The notes beneath the pieces were generated by a model. The model searched no databases. It saw only the letters and a list, made by a program, of their open reading frames with translations, and was not told the DNA's origin. From assembly GCA_963778375.1 (NCBI GenBank), contig CAVZTX010000030.1, positions 62,001 to 126,000 of the forward strand: a DNA stretch of 64,000 nucleotides. Direction: 5' to 3'. The stretch comes from CAVZTX01 sp963778375 (GTDB lineage: Bacteria > Chloroflexota > Ktedonobacteria > Ktedonobacterales > Ktedonobacteraceae). Of this stretch, positions 33,047-41,989 are shown piece by piece (position 1 is the stretch's first letter; every line of letters starts with the position of its first letter). The position numbers and the translations under genes were made by a program.

Positions 33047-35485
33047 ATGGGCGACTTATACTTGACATTACTAGGTCCGCCAGAAGTGCGCCATGGCGAT
33101 CAGGTGCTGCTGTTCTCCACGCGCAAGGAACTCGCGCTCCTCATCTATCTGGCGGTGGAAGGTGGCGTCCATTCGCGCAAGAAACTCTCCGAACAGTTCT
33201 GGCCAGAAGGGGACGCGAGACATGGCCGAGCAGCCCTGCGCATTACCTTGCTCCATCTGCGTCACATGCTGGGTGAAGGTATCGATGTTCCTCCTGTCCC
33301 TCACCTCCTCATCAAACGAGACACCCTCGGCCTTGACCCGACCTCCGATATCGAACTCGACCTCCATATCCTCCTCGAAGCTTGTACGTCTGCGCGTGCG
33401 TCGACTGCCACAACGCTGACCATGCCGGAGATCGAGCGCCGTAGACTGCTCGCCCAACTCCAACGTGCGACTGGCCTCCCTCGTGGCGAGTTTCTGGAGG
33501 GCTTCTCGCTGCGTGATGCCCCGGCCTTCGACGACTGGGTCCGGTTTCAACGCGAGTACTGGCACCTGCGTATAAGTGAGGTCTTCGACCGGCTCTCCCA
33601 GATGCAATTCGAAGCAGGCGAGCTTGAGGTCGCCATTGAAACGGTCAGCCGCTGGCTTGTCCTCTCTCCATTCTATGAGGATGCCTACCGACGCCTGATG
33701 CGCCTGCACTTCGCGGCCGGTGACCGGGCCACTGCGTTGCACGTCTATGACACTTGCCGGGCTATGCTAGCAACGGGCATGCAGACCGAGCCAACCTCAG
33801 AAACCGCGGCGCTGGCCAACCGTATGCGCACCGTTGCTCCTCCTCGACGCAAGGAGGCTCCGGTGTCTCCGGTAGCGTTCCTCGATGGTCCGCTTCTAGG
33901 GCGAACGACGGAGTTGAGCACCTTGATCAAGGTCTACCATACTGCGCAACATGGTCAGACGCAGGTCGTGTTTCTGGAGGGGGAGATCGGCATTGGCAAG
34001 ACGCGGCTGGCGACCGAGTTTCTTGCATGGGCAGAGATAGAAGGAGCAGATGTGCTGCAAGGACAAGCCTTTGAAACCGGTAGTCACCTGCCCTACAGGC
34101 CCATTATCGAGGCATTGCGCCCACGCATCGAGCGCGAGAATGCCCCGGACGACTTGCTTTCAGACACGTGGCTGGCGGAACTCTCACGCCTGCTCCCTGA
34201 ATTATGCGACCGCTATCCCGACCTGCCCGCTCCGGTAGAGGATAAGTCTGTAGCACGCAATCGGTTGTTCGAAGCGGTGGCACGTCTGGGACAAGCCCTG
34301 GCGGCACGGACGCCGCTGGTCTTGTTCATCGATGATGTGCAGTGGGCCGATGCCGCCTCACTTGACGTGTTGCATTACCTCGCGCGACGCTTCGCGGAGA
34401 GCCAGACTCCTGCGCTCCTGCTCCTGACGCTGCGAGCGGGGGAAAGAGAGATGCCGTCAGAGCTTGCCGAGTGGCGAACTGATATAGAACGTGCCTTACC
34501 GCTGACCCGCTTGCAAATCAGTCCCCTCGGCATTGAAGATATCGTACGCCTGCTCCAGACACTCGGGGGTGCAACAGGCAAAGACGGGAGGCGAGCGGCG
34601 GACCTGGAACGCTTTGGACAGTGGCTGTTTGCTGAAACAGAGGGGCAACCTTTCTATTTAATGGAAACGCTCAAAATCTTGCTCGAGCGTGGCGCGCTCG
34701 TCGTTCATCCGAATGAAGATGGAGGATGGACCTTTGATTTTTCGGCGGCCATGGAGAATGAGGCAGTGGCCAGAGGGTTCTTCCCGCCCAGTGTGCGCGA
34801 AGTAATCGTGGCCCGGTTATATCGGCTTCCTCCGAATGCCTTTGCATTGCTGGTAGCAGGAGCCGTCCTCGGCCAGAGGATCAACTTTGATCTGCTGTGC
34901 CAGGTGGCCGATCTCGCAGAACGCGACGGACTCCCGGCCCTGGACGAAGTGCTGCACAGCGGTCTGTTGCTTGAGTCGGAGCGGCAGGGAGGATCAATAA
35001 CTGATGGGCGCTACATGTTCGCACATGCGAAGATACGTGCGGTGGTCTATGCTGAGGCGGGTGAGGCGCGGCGGTCCATCTTTCATCGCCGTGCGTTGGA
35101 AGCCTTGCAAGCGGCGGCTGCACCTGCGGCGGAACTGGCATACCATGCTCTGGCTGCGGGGCTTGCGGAACCGGCCTTCCACTGGAGTCTCGCGGCAGGC
35201 GATGAGGCGATGCGGATGCTAGCCGTGAGCGGTGCCATCTCCTTCTATGAGCAGGCACGGCATCTGATGGCCGAGCGCTTGCATGGACTTGACCTGGGAG
35301 CCATGCTCCCTGCGCCGGAGATCGAACATCTCTACACCCACCTGGGCTGGGCATATGAACTTAACGCTGAGTGGGAGAAGGCTCGGGTGGTTTATACCTC
35401 GCTGCTCACATACGCACAAGATGCACGCCAGCAGGTCATGGAGAGCGATGCCCTCAACCACCTGGCGGCCCTGGCCGCGCGGTAG
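33047..35485 (+). CDS. SARP/BTAD-type transcriptional regulator with AAA ATPase domain, C-terminally truncated
   Basis: 812 residues. The N-terminal OmpR-like winged helix (1-95: LTLLGPPEVRHGD, LWPEG-like FWPEGDARHGRAALR) is followed by the bacterial transcriptional activation domain (about 100-255, FLEGFSLRDAPAFDDW and AAGDRATALHVYDTC). An ATPase domain follows with Walker A GEIGIGKT (about 312-319) and Walker B LVLFIDDVQWAD, then a partial helical region. This is the DnrI/AfsR layout: SARPs bind direct repeats just upstream of -10. The tetratricopeptide tail ends early, and recognisable coding sequence with three stops follows. It sits among promoters that match SARP operator design. Confidence 0.9.
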   Translation: MGDLYLTLLGPPEVRHGDQVLLFSTRKELALLIYLAVEGGVHSRKKLSEQFWPEGDARHGRAALRITLLHLRHMLGEGIDVPPVPHLLIKRDTLGLDPTSDIELDLHILLEACTSARASTATTLTMPEIERRRLLAQLQRATGLPRGEFLEGFSLRDAPAFDDWVRFQREYWHLRISEVFDRLSQMQFEAGELEVAIETVSRWLVLSPFYEDAYRRLMRLHFAAGDRATALHVYDTCRAMLATGMQTEPTSETAALANRMRTVAPPRRKEAPVSPVAFLDGPLLGRTTELSTLIKVYHTAQHGQTQVVFLEGEIGIGKTRLATEFLAWAEIEGADVLQGQAFETGSHLPYRPIIEALRPRIERENAPDDLLSDTWLAELSRLLPELCDRYPDLPAPVEDKSVARNRLFEAVARLGQALAARTPLVLFIDDVQWADAASLDVLHYLARRFAESQTPALLLLTLRAGEREMPSELAEWRTDIERALPLTRLQISPLGIEDIVRLLQTLGGATGKDGRRAADLERFGQWLFAETEGQPFYLMETLKILLERGALVVHPNEDGGWTFDFSAAMENEAVARGFFPPSVREVIVARLYRLPPNAFALLVAGAVLGQRINFDLLCQVADLAERDGLPALDEVLHSGLLLESERQGGSITDGRYMFAHAKIRAVVYAEAGEARRSIFHRRALEALQAAAAPAAELAYHALAAGLAEPAFHWSLAAGDEAMRMLAVSGAISFYEQARHLMAERLHGLDLGAMLPAPEIEHLYTHLGWAYELNAEWEKARVVYTSLLTYAQDARQQVMESDALNHLAALAAR

Positions 35486-35563
35486 TCCTCCGATCTGGCG
35501 ATAGCATAGGCGCTGCTCAAGGCGGCGTAACGGGTTACCGAAGCGAGCGGTGACCTACTACTT
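35486..35563 (+). pseudogene. eroded continuation of the SARP regulator
   Basis: In the same frame after the TAG stop, the codons read SSDLAIA-stop-ALLKAA-stop-RVTEASGDLLLL. This is the helical repeat pattern (xxDLAxAxALLxxALRVAEASGD) expected for the tetratricopeptide tail of AfsR/LuxR-like ATPases. The three stops (TAG, TAG, TAA) all lie where glutamine or similar codons would fit. The remainder of 35564-35644 shows no gene. Confidence 0.6.
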
Positions 35564-35644
35564 CTGATATAGATTTGCGGCATGCACGATTACCATTCCT
35601 CCAACTCTGCATCAATGACCATTCTCTGTGCCTTATAAACATTT

Positions 35645-35678
35645 TTTAACGCTTTATTTAACGCCCCCAGGTTACTAT
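35645..35678 (+). promoter_or_regulatory. SARP-type direct-repeat promoter 3, before the membrane protein/ECF2 unit
   Basis: TAACGC at 35647 and 35659 (12-bp pitch), N8, then TACTAT at 35673-35678. The first gene downstream starts at 35855; the 170-nt leader has no other recognised feature. Confidence 0.7.
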
Positions 35679-35854
35679 TACATTGGTTTGGACAACGTAT
35701 TTCATTGATTACACAGAAGAAGGTGTCAGGAGAGCAATCGTTCCACGTTCGCCATTTCTTTCGTCATCAATCCGTGTCCCACTGCCCAGCTCTCCCATCG
35801 CACAGGTGATGACAGGGGCAGGCAGAACGTTGATCAAGGCAAGGAGCTTCAATC

Positions 35855-36316
35855 ATGACTCAACACTCAGTACGATCAGATGATTCCATCCAGGCGGACG
35901 ATTTGAGAACGCCTCCGTCTGTCATGCGCATTCCGTGGTGGATCTCCACAGTTGTCATCCTGGGCGCTATCTTGACGGCAACTGGTGCTGTGATCAGTAA
36001 GGTGGCACCCACGATACTGACAAACGGCGGTCCCATAACGGATGCGGCGCGGGTCTATGCGGACTATCTGTTTGCGCGGAACCTGCCGTTGGCCGTAGTG
36101 CTGCTGCTGCTCCTAGCAACGGGGGCTCGGCGGATGCTGGCCGGGTTCCTGGTGCTGACTGCCTTCATTCAGATGTTTGACGTGATGAACGACCTGATTC
36201 GCGGAGATGTTCTGCTCGTTCCTGGCTTACTCGTGTTCGCCATCGTATTCCTGGTTGCAGCGTGGCGGCTGTTCGGACGAGCCATATGGCATGTTGATGC
36301 TTGGCGTGATCTCTGA
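35855..36316 (+). CDS. hypothetical four-TM membrane protein
   Basis: 153 residues: a hydrophilic N-terminus of about 27 residues, then TM segments near 29-52, 70-88, 92-112 and 118-140. The sequence IPWWISTVVILGAILTATGA and ARRMLAGFLVLTAFIQMFDV resemble small DUF-type integral membrane proteins, but I cannot name the family. AAGGAGC precedes ATG 35855. It is 124 bp upstream of the second ECF sigma gene and may be co-transcribed with it; an anti-sigma role is possible but unsupported. Confidence 0.75.
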   Translation: MTQHSVRSDDSIQADDLRTPPSVMRIPWWISTVVILGAILTATGAVISKVAPTILTNGGPITDAARVYADYLFARNLPLAVVLLLLLATGARRMLAGFLVLTAFIQMFDVMNDLIRGDVLLVPGLLVFAIVFLVAAWRLFGRAIWHVDAWRDL

Positions 36317-36440
36317 AATCATTCACCCGGCATCCATCACGGGAAGCTACTCATCAAAAATTTTGTTTGGAAACCGAATGGGGAACTCGTTCGACAAAAC
36401 ATCCTGAATCGGCTTATACACAATTAGGAACGAAGTTCTC

Positions 36441-37061
36441 ATGCAATTATCACGCAACCTAGAGATATCCCTCCCACACGTTGCCTCTTCACAAGCCGAG
36501 CAGGATGAGGCGCAACTCGTGAAGGCCGCCCAACAAGAGGATCAGGATGCCTTTGCCTTACTCGTGCAAAGGCACCAACGCCGCGTCTTCAACATGGTTT
36601 TACGTATGCTGCAAGACTACGATGATGCCAGTGAGATTACCCAGGAGGCTTTTTTAGCTGCATGGCAGGGGCTGCCATCATTCCGTAGTGAGGCGCGCTT
36701 TGCTACCTGGCTCTACCGCATCGCCTACAATTGTGCCTTGAAACAGCTTGAACGGTGTAAGCGGGAGAGGTCACTGCAAACGGCCATGGCAGCGGAACAG
36801 ATGCTAGAGGAGGTGAACAAGCAGAAGCAGGCGGAAGATATTCTAGAGTTACGTGCCCGGCAGGTCATAGTACGCGAGCAGATTGAGAAGCTGCCGGTCA
36901 AGTATCGCAGTGTGTTAATTCTGCGCCACCTTCAGGAGAGGACCTATGAAGAGATGGCTGACATCCTCGCGATGCCCATTGGCACGATCAAAACCCACCT
37001 CTTTCGAGCCAGGAATCTCCTGAAGGAACGCCTGTATAACGCTTTTTCTAACGCTCCCTAA
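36441..37061 (+). CDS. ECF-family RNA polymerase sigma factor (second of two)
   Basis: 206 residues. Region 2: DAFALLVQRHQRRVFNMVLR then DDASEITQEAFLAAWQGLPS; region 4: LPVKYRSVLILRHLQERTYE with helix-turn-helix MADILAMPIGTIKTHLFRAR. It resembles the ECF sigmas (SigW/RpoE-like) that act with an anti-sigma, but none follows. Its final codons themselves contain two TAACGC repeats at a 12-bp pitch (37037, 37049), the same motif used by the local promoters. Confidence 0.93.
   Translation: MQLSRNLEISLPHVASSQAEQDEAQLVKAAQQEDQDAFALLVQRHQRRVFNMVLRMLQDYDDASEITQEAFLAAWQGLPSFRSEARFATWLYRIAYNCALKQLERCKRERSLQTAMAAEQMLEEVNKQKQAEDILELRARQVIVREQIEKLPVKYRSVLILRHLQERTYEEMADILAMPIGTIKTHLFRARNLLKERLYNAFSNAP
37037..37054 (+). 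promoter_or_regulatory. TAACGC direct repeat inside the end of the second ECF sigma gene (no -10)
   Basis: TAACGC at 37037-37042 and 37049-37054, exactly 12 bp apart, but the position expected for the -10 reads CGGCGT. It may be a regulator-binding site without a promoter or a coding coincidence. Confidence 0.35.
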
Positions 37062-37506
37062 ACGGCGTCACGCATTCCTTCTTCCCCTCCCCAACACGCG
37101 CCCCAGCAAGAGGGGCTTGCCGAGATGAACGAGCAGATTATAACCGCTGCTACGAATGCAAAGGAGCAGCTTACGTGTGCGTCGTGTTGCGCTTGATGAT
37201 ATCCCCGGTGCAATAGGGAAGAACTTCGAGGGAGGTTCTTGGAGCACCTAACCAACCTGAAATCGAAAGATGGAGAGGAATGAGCACGAGATGCGTACAC
37301 TCCTGCTCGGCAGAAGCGGAAAGGTCCGACACAGATGGTTCATGTAACGCTTTTTATAACGCTCTGTCGATACCATATAAGAACAGAAGGCATGACGTGG
37401 AGAGAAGTTACCAGGAAAGAAGGAGTACGATGGACGGTAGCCGGAAGCTAGAGAAGGCCTGCCGGGTAATACATCGGGTTAGTTACATGAAAGGACTTGG
37501 AGACTT
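37062..37506 (+). promoter_or_regulatory. upstream region with SARP-type promoter 5 (37345-37376), before the Pat-like gene
   Basis: TAACGC at 37345 and 37357 (12-bp pitch), N8, TACCAT at 37371-37376. The 49 bp up to and including the first repeat (37301-37349) recur with two mismatches at 41570-41618. Short frames in 37062-37300 have no support, so no gene is called there. Confidence 0.65.
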
Positions 37507-40278
37507 ATGGATACAACTAGAACTAGAGGATCATTCGCCGCTCCTACCCCCGGCAGAGTACCCCCCACCACCGTTTTTCGCTACAAGCAGCATCATCCCC
37601 TCAATGCCATCTTCGAGCCGAAGAACGTCGCGGTAGTCGGGGCGACGGAAAAAGCAGGCAGCGTCGGGCGTACTCTTCTCTGGAACCTGCTTAGCAATCC
37701 ATTCGGGGGAACGGTTTTTCCCGTCAATGCCAAGCGCGCCAGCGTTCTGGGTATCAAAGCTTATCCAAGCCTGGCCGCCCTGCCCGAGCAGGTCGATCTC
37801 GCTGTCATTGTCACACCAGCCCCAACCGTGCCAGGTATTATTGCCGAGTGTGTTGAGGCTGGCGTAAAAGGGGCGATTATCATTTCAGCCGGTTTCAAAG
37901 AAAGCGGCGCAGCAGGTGCAGAGATGGAGCAGCAAATCCTGGAGCAGATGCGCCGGGGGAAGATGCGCATCATCGGACCCAACTGCCTTGGCGTGATGTG
38001 CCCGCTGACCGGCCTCAACGCCACCTTTGCCCGCACCATGGCTCGGCCGGGCAATGTGGGCTTCATCAGTCAGAGCGGCGCCCTTTGCAGCGCAGTGCTG
38101 GATTGGAGCTTGGGTGCAAACGTTGGTTTCAGCGCCTTCATCTCCATTGGCTCGATGGTGGACGTGGGCTGGGGCGACCTCATTGATTACCTGGGGAACG
38201 ACCCGCAGACTACAAGCATCGTTATCTATATGGAGACCATCGGAGATGCCCGCTCGTTCCTCTCCGCCGCCCGTGAAGTCGCCTTTACCAAGCCGATCAT
38301 CATTCTGAAAGCCGGTCGCACTGAGACGGCGGCCCAGGCGGCAGCCTCGCACACCGGCGCGTTAACCGGCAGCCACGAAGTCTTCGACGCGGCCTGCCGC
38401 CGCAGCGGCGTGCTGACCGTCAACCGCATCGACGAGCTGTTCTCTATGGCTGACGTGCTTGCCAAGCAGCCGCGCCCCCTGGGGCCGCGCCTCACTATCT
38501 TGACCAATGCAGGTGGCCCAGGGGTACTCGCCACCGATGCCTTGATCAGTGCCGGGGGCCGACTTTCTGAATTGTCACCCCAAACCCTCGTCGCGCTCGA
38601 CCAGATGCTCCCCGCGCATTGGAGCCACAGCAACCCGGTGGACATTCTGGGCGATGCCGACCCTCAACGCTACGCCAAAGCACTTGAGATTGCGGCGCAA
38701 GACCCGGACAGCGACGGCTTGCTGGTCATCCTAACCCCCCAGGCGATGACCGACCCGACCCTGACCGCCGAGCAGTTGAAGCCCTACGCCACGATTACCG
38801 GCAAACCGATCCTCGCCAGTTGGATGGGCGGGGCGGAAGTGGCCGGCGGCACTATGATTTTGAACCGGGCCAGTATCCCCACGTTCCCCTATCCAGACTC
38901 CGCTGCCCAGGTATTTGATTACATGTGGCGCTACAGCTCTAACCTGCGCAGCTTATACGAAACTCCGCTCCCTTCCCTGGAACTCGACAAAGACCGGCCT
39001 GACCATGCCCTGGCGGAGAAGCTGATTGAAACCGCCCGCCGGTCGGGTCGGACTATTCTCACCGAGGTTGAATCCAAGCAGCTTCTGGCCGCCTATGGCA
39101 TCCCGACGGTCGAGACGCGGGTCGCCACCAGCGAAACCGAGGCTGTCAAGTGTGCGGAGGAAATCGGCTACCCGGTCGTGCTCAAACTCTTTTCAGAAAC
39201 GATTACCCATAAGACCGATGTGGGCGGCGTGCAGTTACATCTGTCCGGGGTGGACGCCGTGCGCAGCGCCTACCGCGCTATTGAAGCAGCGGTTCGCGAG
39301 AAAGTCGGGGCCGAGCATTTCCTGGGGGTGACCGTCCAGCCTATGATCCCGCTTGAGGGCTACGAACTCATCCTGGGCAGCAGCCTCGACCCGCAATTCG
39401 GCCCGGTGCTGCTCTTCGGTTCGGGCGGGCAACTCGTGGAAGTCTACCGAGATCGCGCCTTAGCACTCCCACCGCTCAACACTACCCTGGCACGGCGAAT
39501 GATGGAACAGACCCGCGTCTTTACCGCCCTGGCAGGGGTGCGTGGACGACCGCCTGTTGATCTCGCCGCACTTGAGCAACTCCTGGTTCGCTTCAGTTAC
39601 CTTGTCGTAGAGCAGCGCCAGATTAAGGAGATCGACATAAACCCACTGCTCGCTTCTCCGGAACGCCTGCTCGCCCTCGATGCGCGGGTGGTACTACACA
39701 GGCTGGATATCAGCGAGGATGAGTTGCCCAAACTCGCCATTCGCCCCTATCCGCTGCAGTATGCACAACCCTGGACGCTGCTTGACGGCACCCCGGTCAC
39801 GCTTCGCCCCATCCGTCCGGAGGACGAGCCGCTCATGGTCAAGTTTCACAAAACGCTTTCGGACGAGAGCGTCTATTTCCGCTGGCTGCACATGCTCGGG
39901 CTTAGCCAGCGGATCGCTCACGAGCGGTTGATCGGCATATGCTTTATTGACTACGACCGGGAGATGGCGCTCGTTGCTACCTACCACAACCCGCAGACCG
40001 AGCAGGATGAGATTATTGGCGTGGGCCGCGTAATCAAAGCCCATGGCGAAAATGAGGCTGAGTTTGCCATGCTCGTCACCGACCAGTTCCAGCGACAGGG
40101 GTTGGGAGCCGAATTGCTACGTCGGCTGATCCAGTTCGGCCACGACGAAAAACTCCAGCGCCTCACTGGTGACATTGATCCCGAAAACCAGGGCATGCAA
40201 GCGGTGTGTAGAAAGCTTGGTTTCCGCCTCCAGTATTCGCCAGAAGAGCAATTGATGAAGGCCGAACTTGAACTGTGA
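37507..40278 (+). CDS. acyl-CoA synthetase (NDP-forming)/GNAT fusion, Pat-type protein lysine acetyltransferase
   Basis: 923 residues, close to E. coli PatZ/YfiQ (886). In order: CoA-binding and ligase domains (about 35-480) with the histidine region SHTGALTGSHEVFDAA (H282), an ATP-grasp subdomain (about 500-720, with THKTDVGGVQ), and a C-terminal GNAT domain (about 765-923, with FAMLVTDQFQRQGLGAELLR). Such proteins acetylate lysines, classically to switch off acetyl-CoA synthetase, and sense metabolites through the ligase-like part. The ligase histidine is retained, so ADP-forming acetate-CoA ligase activity is also possible. An alcohol dehydrogenase follows 167 bp downstream. Confidence 0.92.
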   Translation: MDTTRTRGSFAAPTPGRVPPTTVFRYKQHHPLNAIFEPKNVAVVGATEKAGSVGRTLLWNLLSNPFGGTVFPVNAKRASVLGIKAYPSLAALPEQVDLAVIVTPAPTVPGIIAECVEAGVKGAIIISAGFKESGAAGAEMEQQILEQMRRGKMRIIGPNCLGVMCPLTGLNATFARTMARPGNVGFISQSGALCSAVLDWSLGANVGFSAFISIGSMVDVGWGDLIDYLGNDPQTTSIVIYMETIGDARSFLSAAREVAFTKPIIILKAGRTETAAQAAASHTGALTGSHEVFDAACRRSGVLTVNRIDELFSMADVLAKQPRPLGPRLTILTNAGGPGVLATDALISAGGRLSELSPQTLVALDQMLPAHWSHSNPVDILGDADPQRYAKALEIAAQDPDSDGLLVILTPQAMTDPTLTAEQLKPYATITGKPILASWMGGAEVAGGTMILNRASIPTFPYPDSAAQVFDYMWRYSSNLRSLYETPLPSLELDKDRPDHALAEKLIETARRSGRTILTEVESKQLLAAYGIPTVETRVATSETEAVKCAEEIGYPVVLKLFSETITHKTDVGGVQLHLSGVDAVRSAYRAIEAAVREKVGAEHFLGVTVQPMIPLEGYELILGSSLDPQFGPVLLFGSGGQLVEVYRDRALALPPLNTTLARRMMEQTRVFTALAGVRGRPPVDLAALEQLLVRFSYLVVEQRQIKEIDINPLLASPERLLALDARVVLHRLDISEDELPKLAIRPYPLQYAQPWTLLDGTPVTLRPIRPEDEPLMVKFHKTLSDESVYFRWLHMLGLSQRIAHERLIGICFIDYDREMALVATYHNPQTEQDEIIGVGRVIKAHGENEAEFAMLVTDQFQRQGLGAELLRRLIQFGHDEKLQRLTGDIDPENQGMQAVCRKLGFRLQYSPEEQLMKAELEL

Positions 40279-40445
40279 CGCTCATGTAGCAGAAGTGCGC
40301 GAGCAGAACCTGGATGCGGGGGTGAACCTCTTACTCGCATCTACAACGACGTTGATGCGTCTACTTTCAGTCAGCAGATGTGAAAGAAGTGAAGTTTGAG
40401 GTGAGGATGGAGTAGCGCGTTTGCACAGGAAAGAAAGGAAAGAAA

Positions 40446-41495
40446 ATGAAAGCATTTGTGATGAAAGCTATAGGGCAAGTGGGGTTCATGGAGAAACCTA
40501 TCCCCCATGCCGGTCCAGATGATGCCATTGTCAAAACGACCAGGGCTCTCATTTGTACCTCGGACTCTCATACGGTAGGTGGCGCTATTGGCCCGCGAGA
40601 GAACCTCACGCTTGGACATGAAGCTGTTGGCATCGTGCACGAAGTAGGCAGCAATGTCAAGCTTTTCAAACCAGGTGATCGGGTGCTGGTTGGCGCGATC
40701 ACACCAGATTGGGGTGATCCCGCCTCGCAAGCAGGTCATTCTTCTCAATCCGGTGCGCCTCTGGGAGGATGGAAATTCTCCAACTCGAAAGATGGGGTAT
40801 TTGCCGAGTACTTCCATGTGAACGAAGCCGATGCGAATATGGCTCTTATTCCCGCCAGCGTACCTGATGAGATGGCTGTCTACTGCGCGGATATGCTCTC
40901 AACGGGGTTCATGGGTGCGGAGTATGGAGACATCCCTATTGGTGGGACTGTGGCAGTTTTTGCACAGGGTCCGCTGGGACTCATGGTAACGGTTGGGGCG
41001 AAGTTGCGCGGTGCAGGGCTCATCATCGGTGTAGAATTGGTCCCGCGCAGGCAAGACCTCGCTCGCACATACGGGGCAGATGTAATCGTTGATTTCAGCA
41101 AAGAGGACGTTGTCCAACGCATCCTTGAGCTTACAGGTGGAGAGGGCGTGGATACAGCCGTCGAGGCTCTAGGTGCAGATATCACCTTCCAGCAAGCCAT
41201 CAAAGTCACGAAAGCCGGTGGCACCATCTCAAATATTGGCTACCATGGTCACGGTGATTTTGTCCACATTCCTCGCATCGAGTGGGGTGTTGGTATGGCT
41301 GAAAAGACCATTAAGACTGGTCTCTGCCCCGGTGGCCGTTTACGCATGTCGCGTCTCCTACGCCTGCTAGAGATGAAGCGCGTCGATCCAACACTCATGA
41401 CGACCCATACCTTTCCCTTTGAGGAGACAGATAGAGCATTTGAGATCATGGATAAGAAACTGGATGATGTCCTGAAGCCGCTCATTGTTTTCTAA
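40446..41495 (+). CDS. zinc-dependent alcohol dehydrogenase (TbADH/isopropanol-dehydrogenase type)
   Basis: 349 residues. Catalytic zinc ligands match the Thermoanaerobacter secondary-ADH pattern: C37 (LICTSDS), H58-E59 (LGHEAVG) and D149 (YCADMLSTG). The four-cysteine structural-zinc lobe is absent, as in that family. The coenzyme fold follows near 174-200 (QGPLGLM, VELVPRR). A secondary-alcohol/ketone or aldehyde substrate with NADP(H) is likely. GAAAGGAAAGAA lies before ATG 40446. It follows the Pat-like gene and may share its promoter. Confidence 0.9.
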   Translation: MKAFVMKAIGQVGFMEKPIPHAGPDDAIVKTTRALICTSDSHTVGGAIGPRENLTLGHEAVGIVHEVGSNVKLFKPGDRVLVGAITPDWGDPASQAGHSSQSGAPLGGWKFSNSKDGVFAEYFHVNEADANMALIPASVPDEMAVYCADMLSTGFMGAEYGDIPIGGTVAVFAQGPLGLMVTVGAKLRGAGLIIGVELVPRRQDLARTYGADVIVDFSKEDVVQRILELTGGEGVDTAVEALGADITFQQAIKVTKAGGTISNIGYHGHGDFVHIPRIEWGVGMAEKTIKTGLCPGGRLRMSRLLRLLEMKRVDPTLMTTHTFPFEETDRAFEIMDKKLDDVLKPLIVF

Positions 41496-41569
41496 ATGGG
41501 ACTCTCTAGTGGCATAGCATCGACTCTCTCTGCACCAGGTTAGCCAGAACCGTCCTCTCCTTGCTGATC

Positions 41570-41656
41570 TCCTGCTCGGCAGAAGCGGAAAGGTCAGACA
41601 CCGATGGTTCATGTAACGTCTGTGTAACGCTTTGTTTAACGCTGCGAAAGTATCCT
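41570..41656 (+). promoter_or_regulatory. SARP-type direct-repeat promoter 6, before the cytochrome b operon
   Basis: Three TAACG repeats at 41614, 41625 and 41637; the last two have the 12-bp pitch, followed by N8 and TATCCT (41651-41656). The 49 bp at 41570-41618 duplicate 37301-37349 with two mismatches. Confidence 0.7.
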
Positions 41657-41782
41657 TAAGAATAGAAGGCATGGTGTGGAATGGAGTGGGTAGAAATTGT
41701 CACCGATAGTATGAAAAGTAAAAAAACCACCGGTGCATTCCGATCCACAGTCTCAAACAGATTTCAGAAAGGAGACCATACA

Positions 41783-41989
41783 ATGAATGATCCTGCACAA
41801 TATCTGCATATCGGGTTCATCCTGATTTCAGTGGCCAACTTGATAGTGATCGCTCTCCTGATCGTTGTCTTCGTGCTGGCCGTCGCGCTCCGGCGACCAG
41901 AAAAGCAGCGCCTCTCTACCCTCGAAGCTCGACCGGAACTTGAGGAATCAGGTGAGAGGGATCTGGTCGAGGCGGAGGTGGGCTCATGA
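41783..41989 (+). CDS. small membrane protein preceding cytochrome b, 68 aa
   Basis: ATG 41783 follows AAAGGAG. One TM helix at about 10-36 (FILISVANLIVIALLIVVFV) and an acidic tail (EARPELEESGERDLVEAEVG). Its stop overlaps the cytochrome b start as ATGA, so the two are translationally coupled. A small accessory subunit of the cytochrome is a reasonable inference, comparable in size to the tiny subunits of other membrane oxidoreductases. Confidence 0.75.
   Translation: MNDPAQYLHIGFILISVANLIVIALLIVVFVLAVALRRPEKQRLSTLEARPELEESGERDLVEAEVGS

Noticed and set aside
35683..35883. 66-codon frame downstream of SARP-type promoter 3
   Set aside because: No ribosome-binding site, low-complexity content, and it overlaps the well-supported start at 35855.
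37058..37300. Possible anti-sigma gene after the second ECF sigma factor
   Set aside because: Neither strand shows a zinc-finger (HC2) motif or TM helix; the short frames lack start signals.
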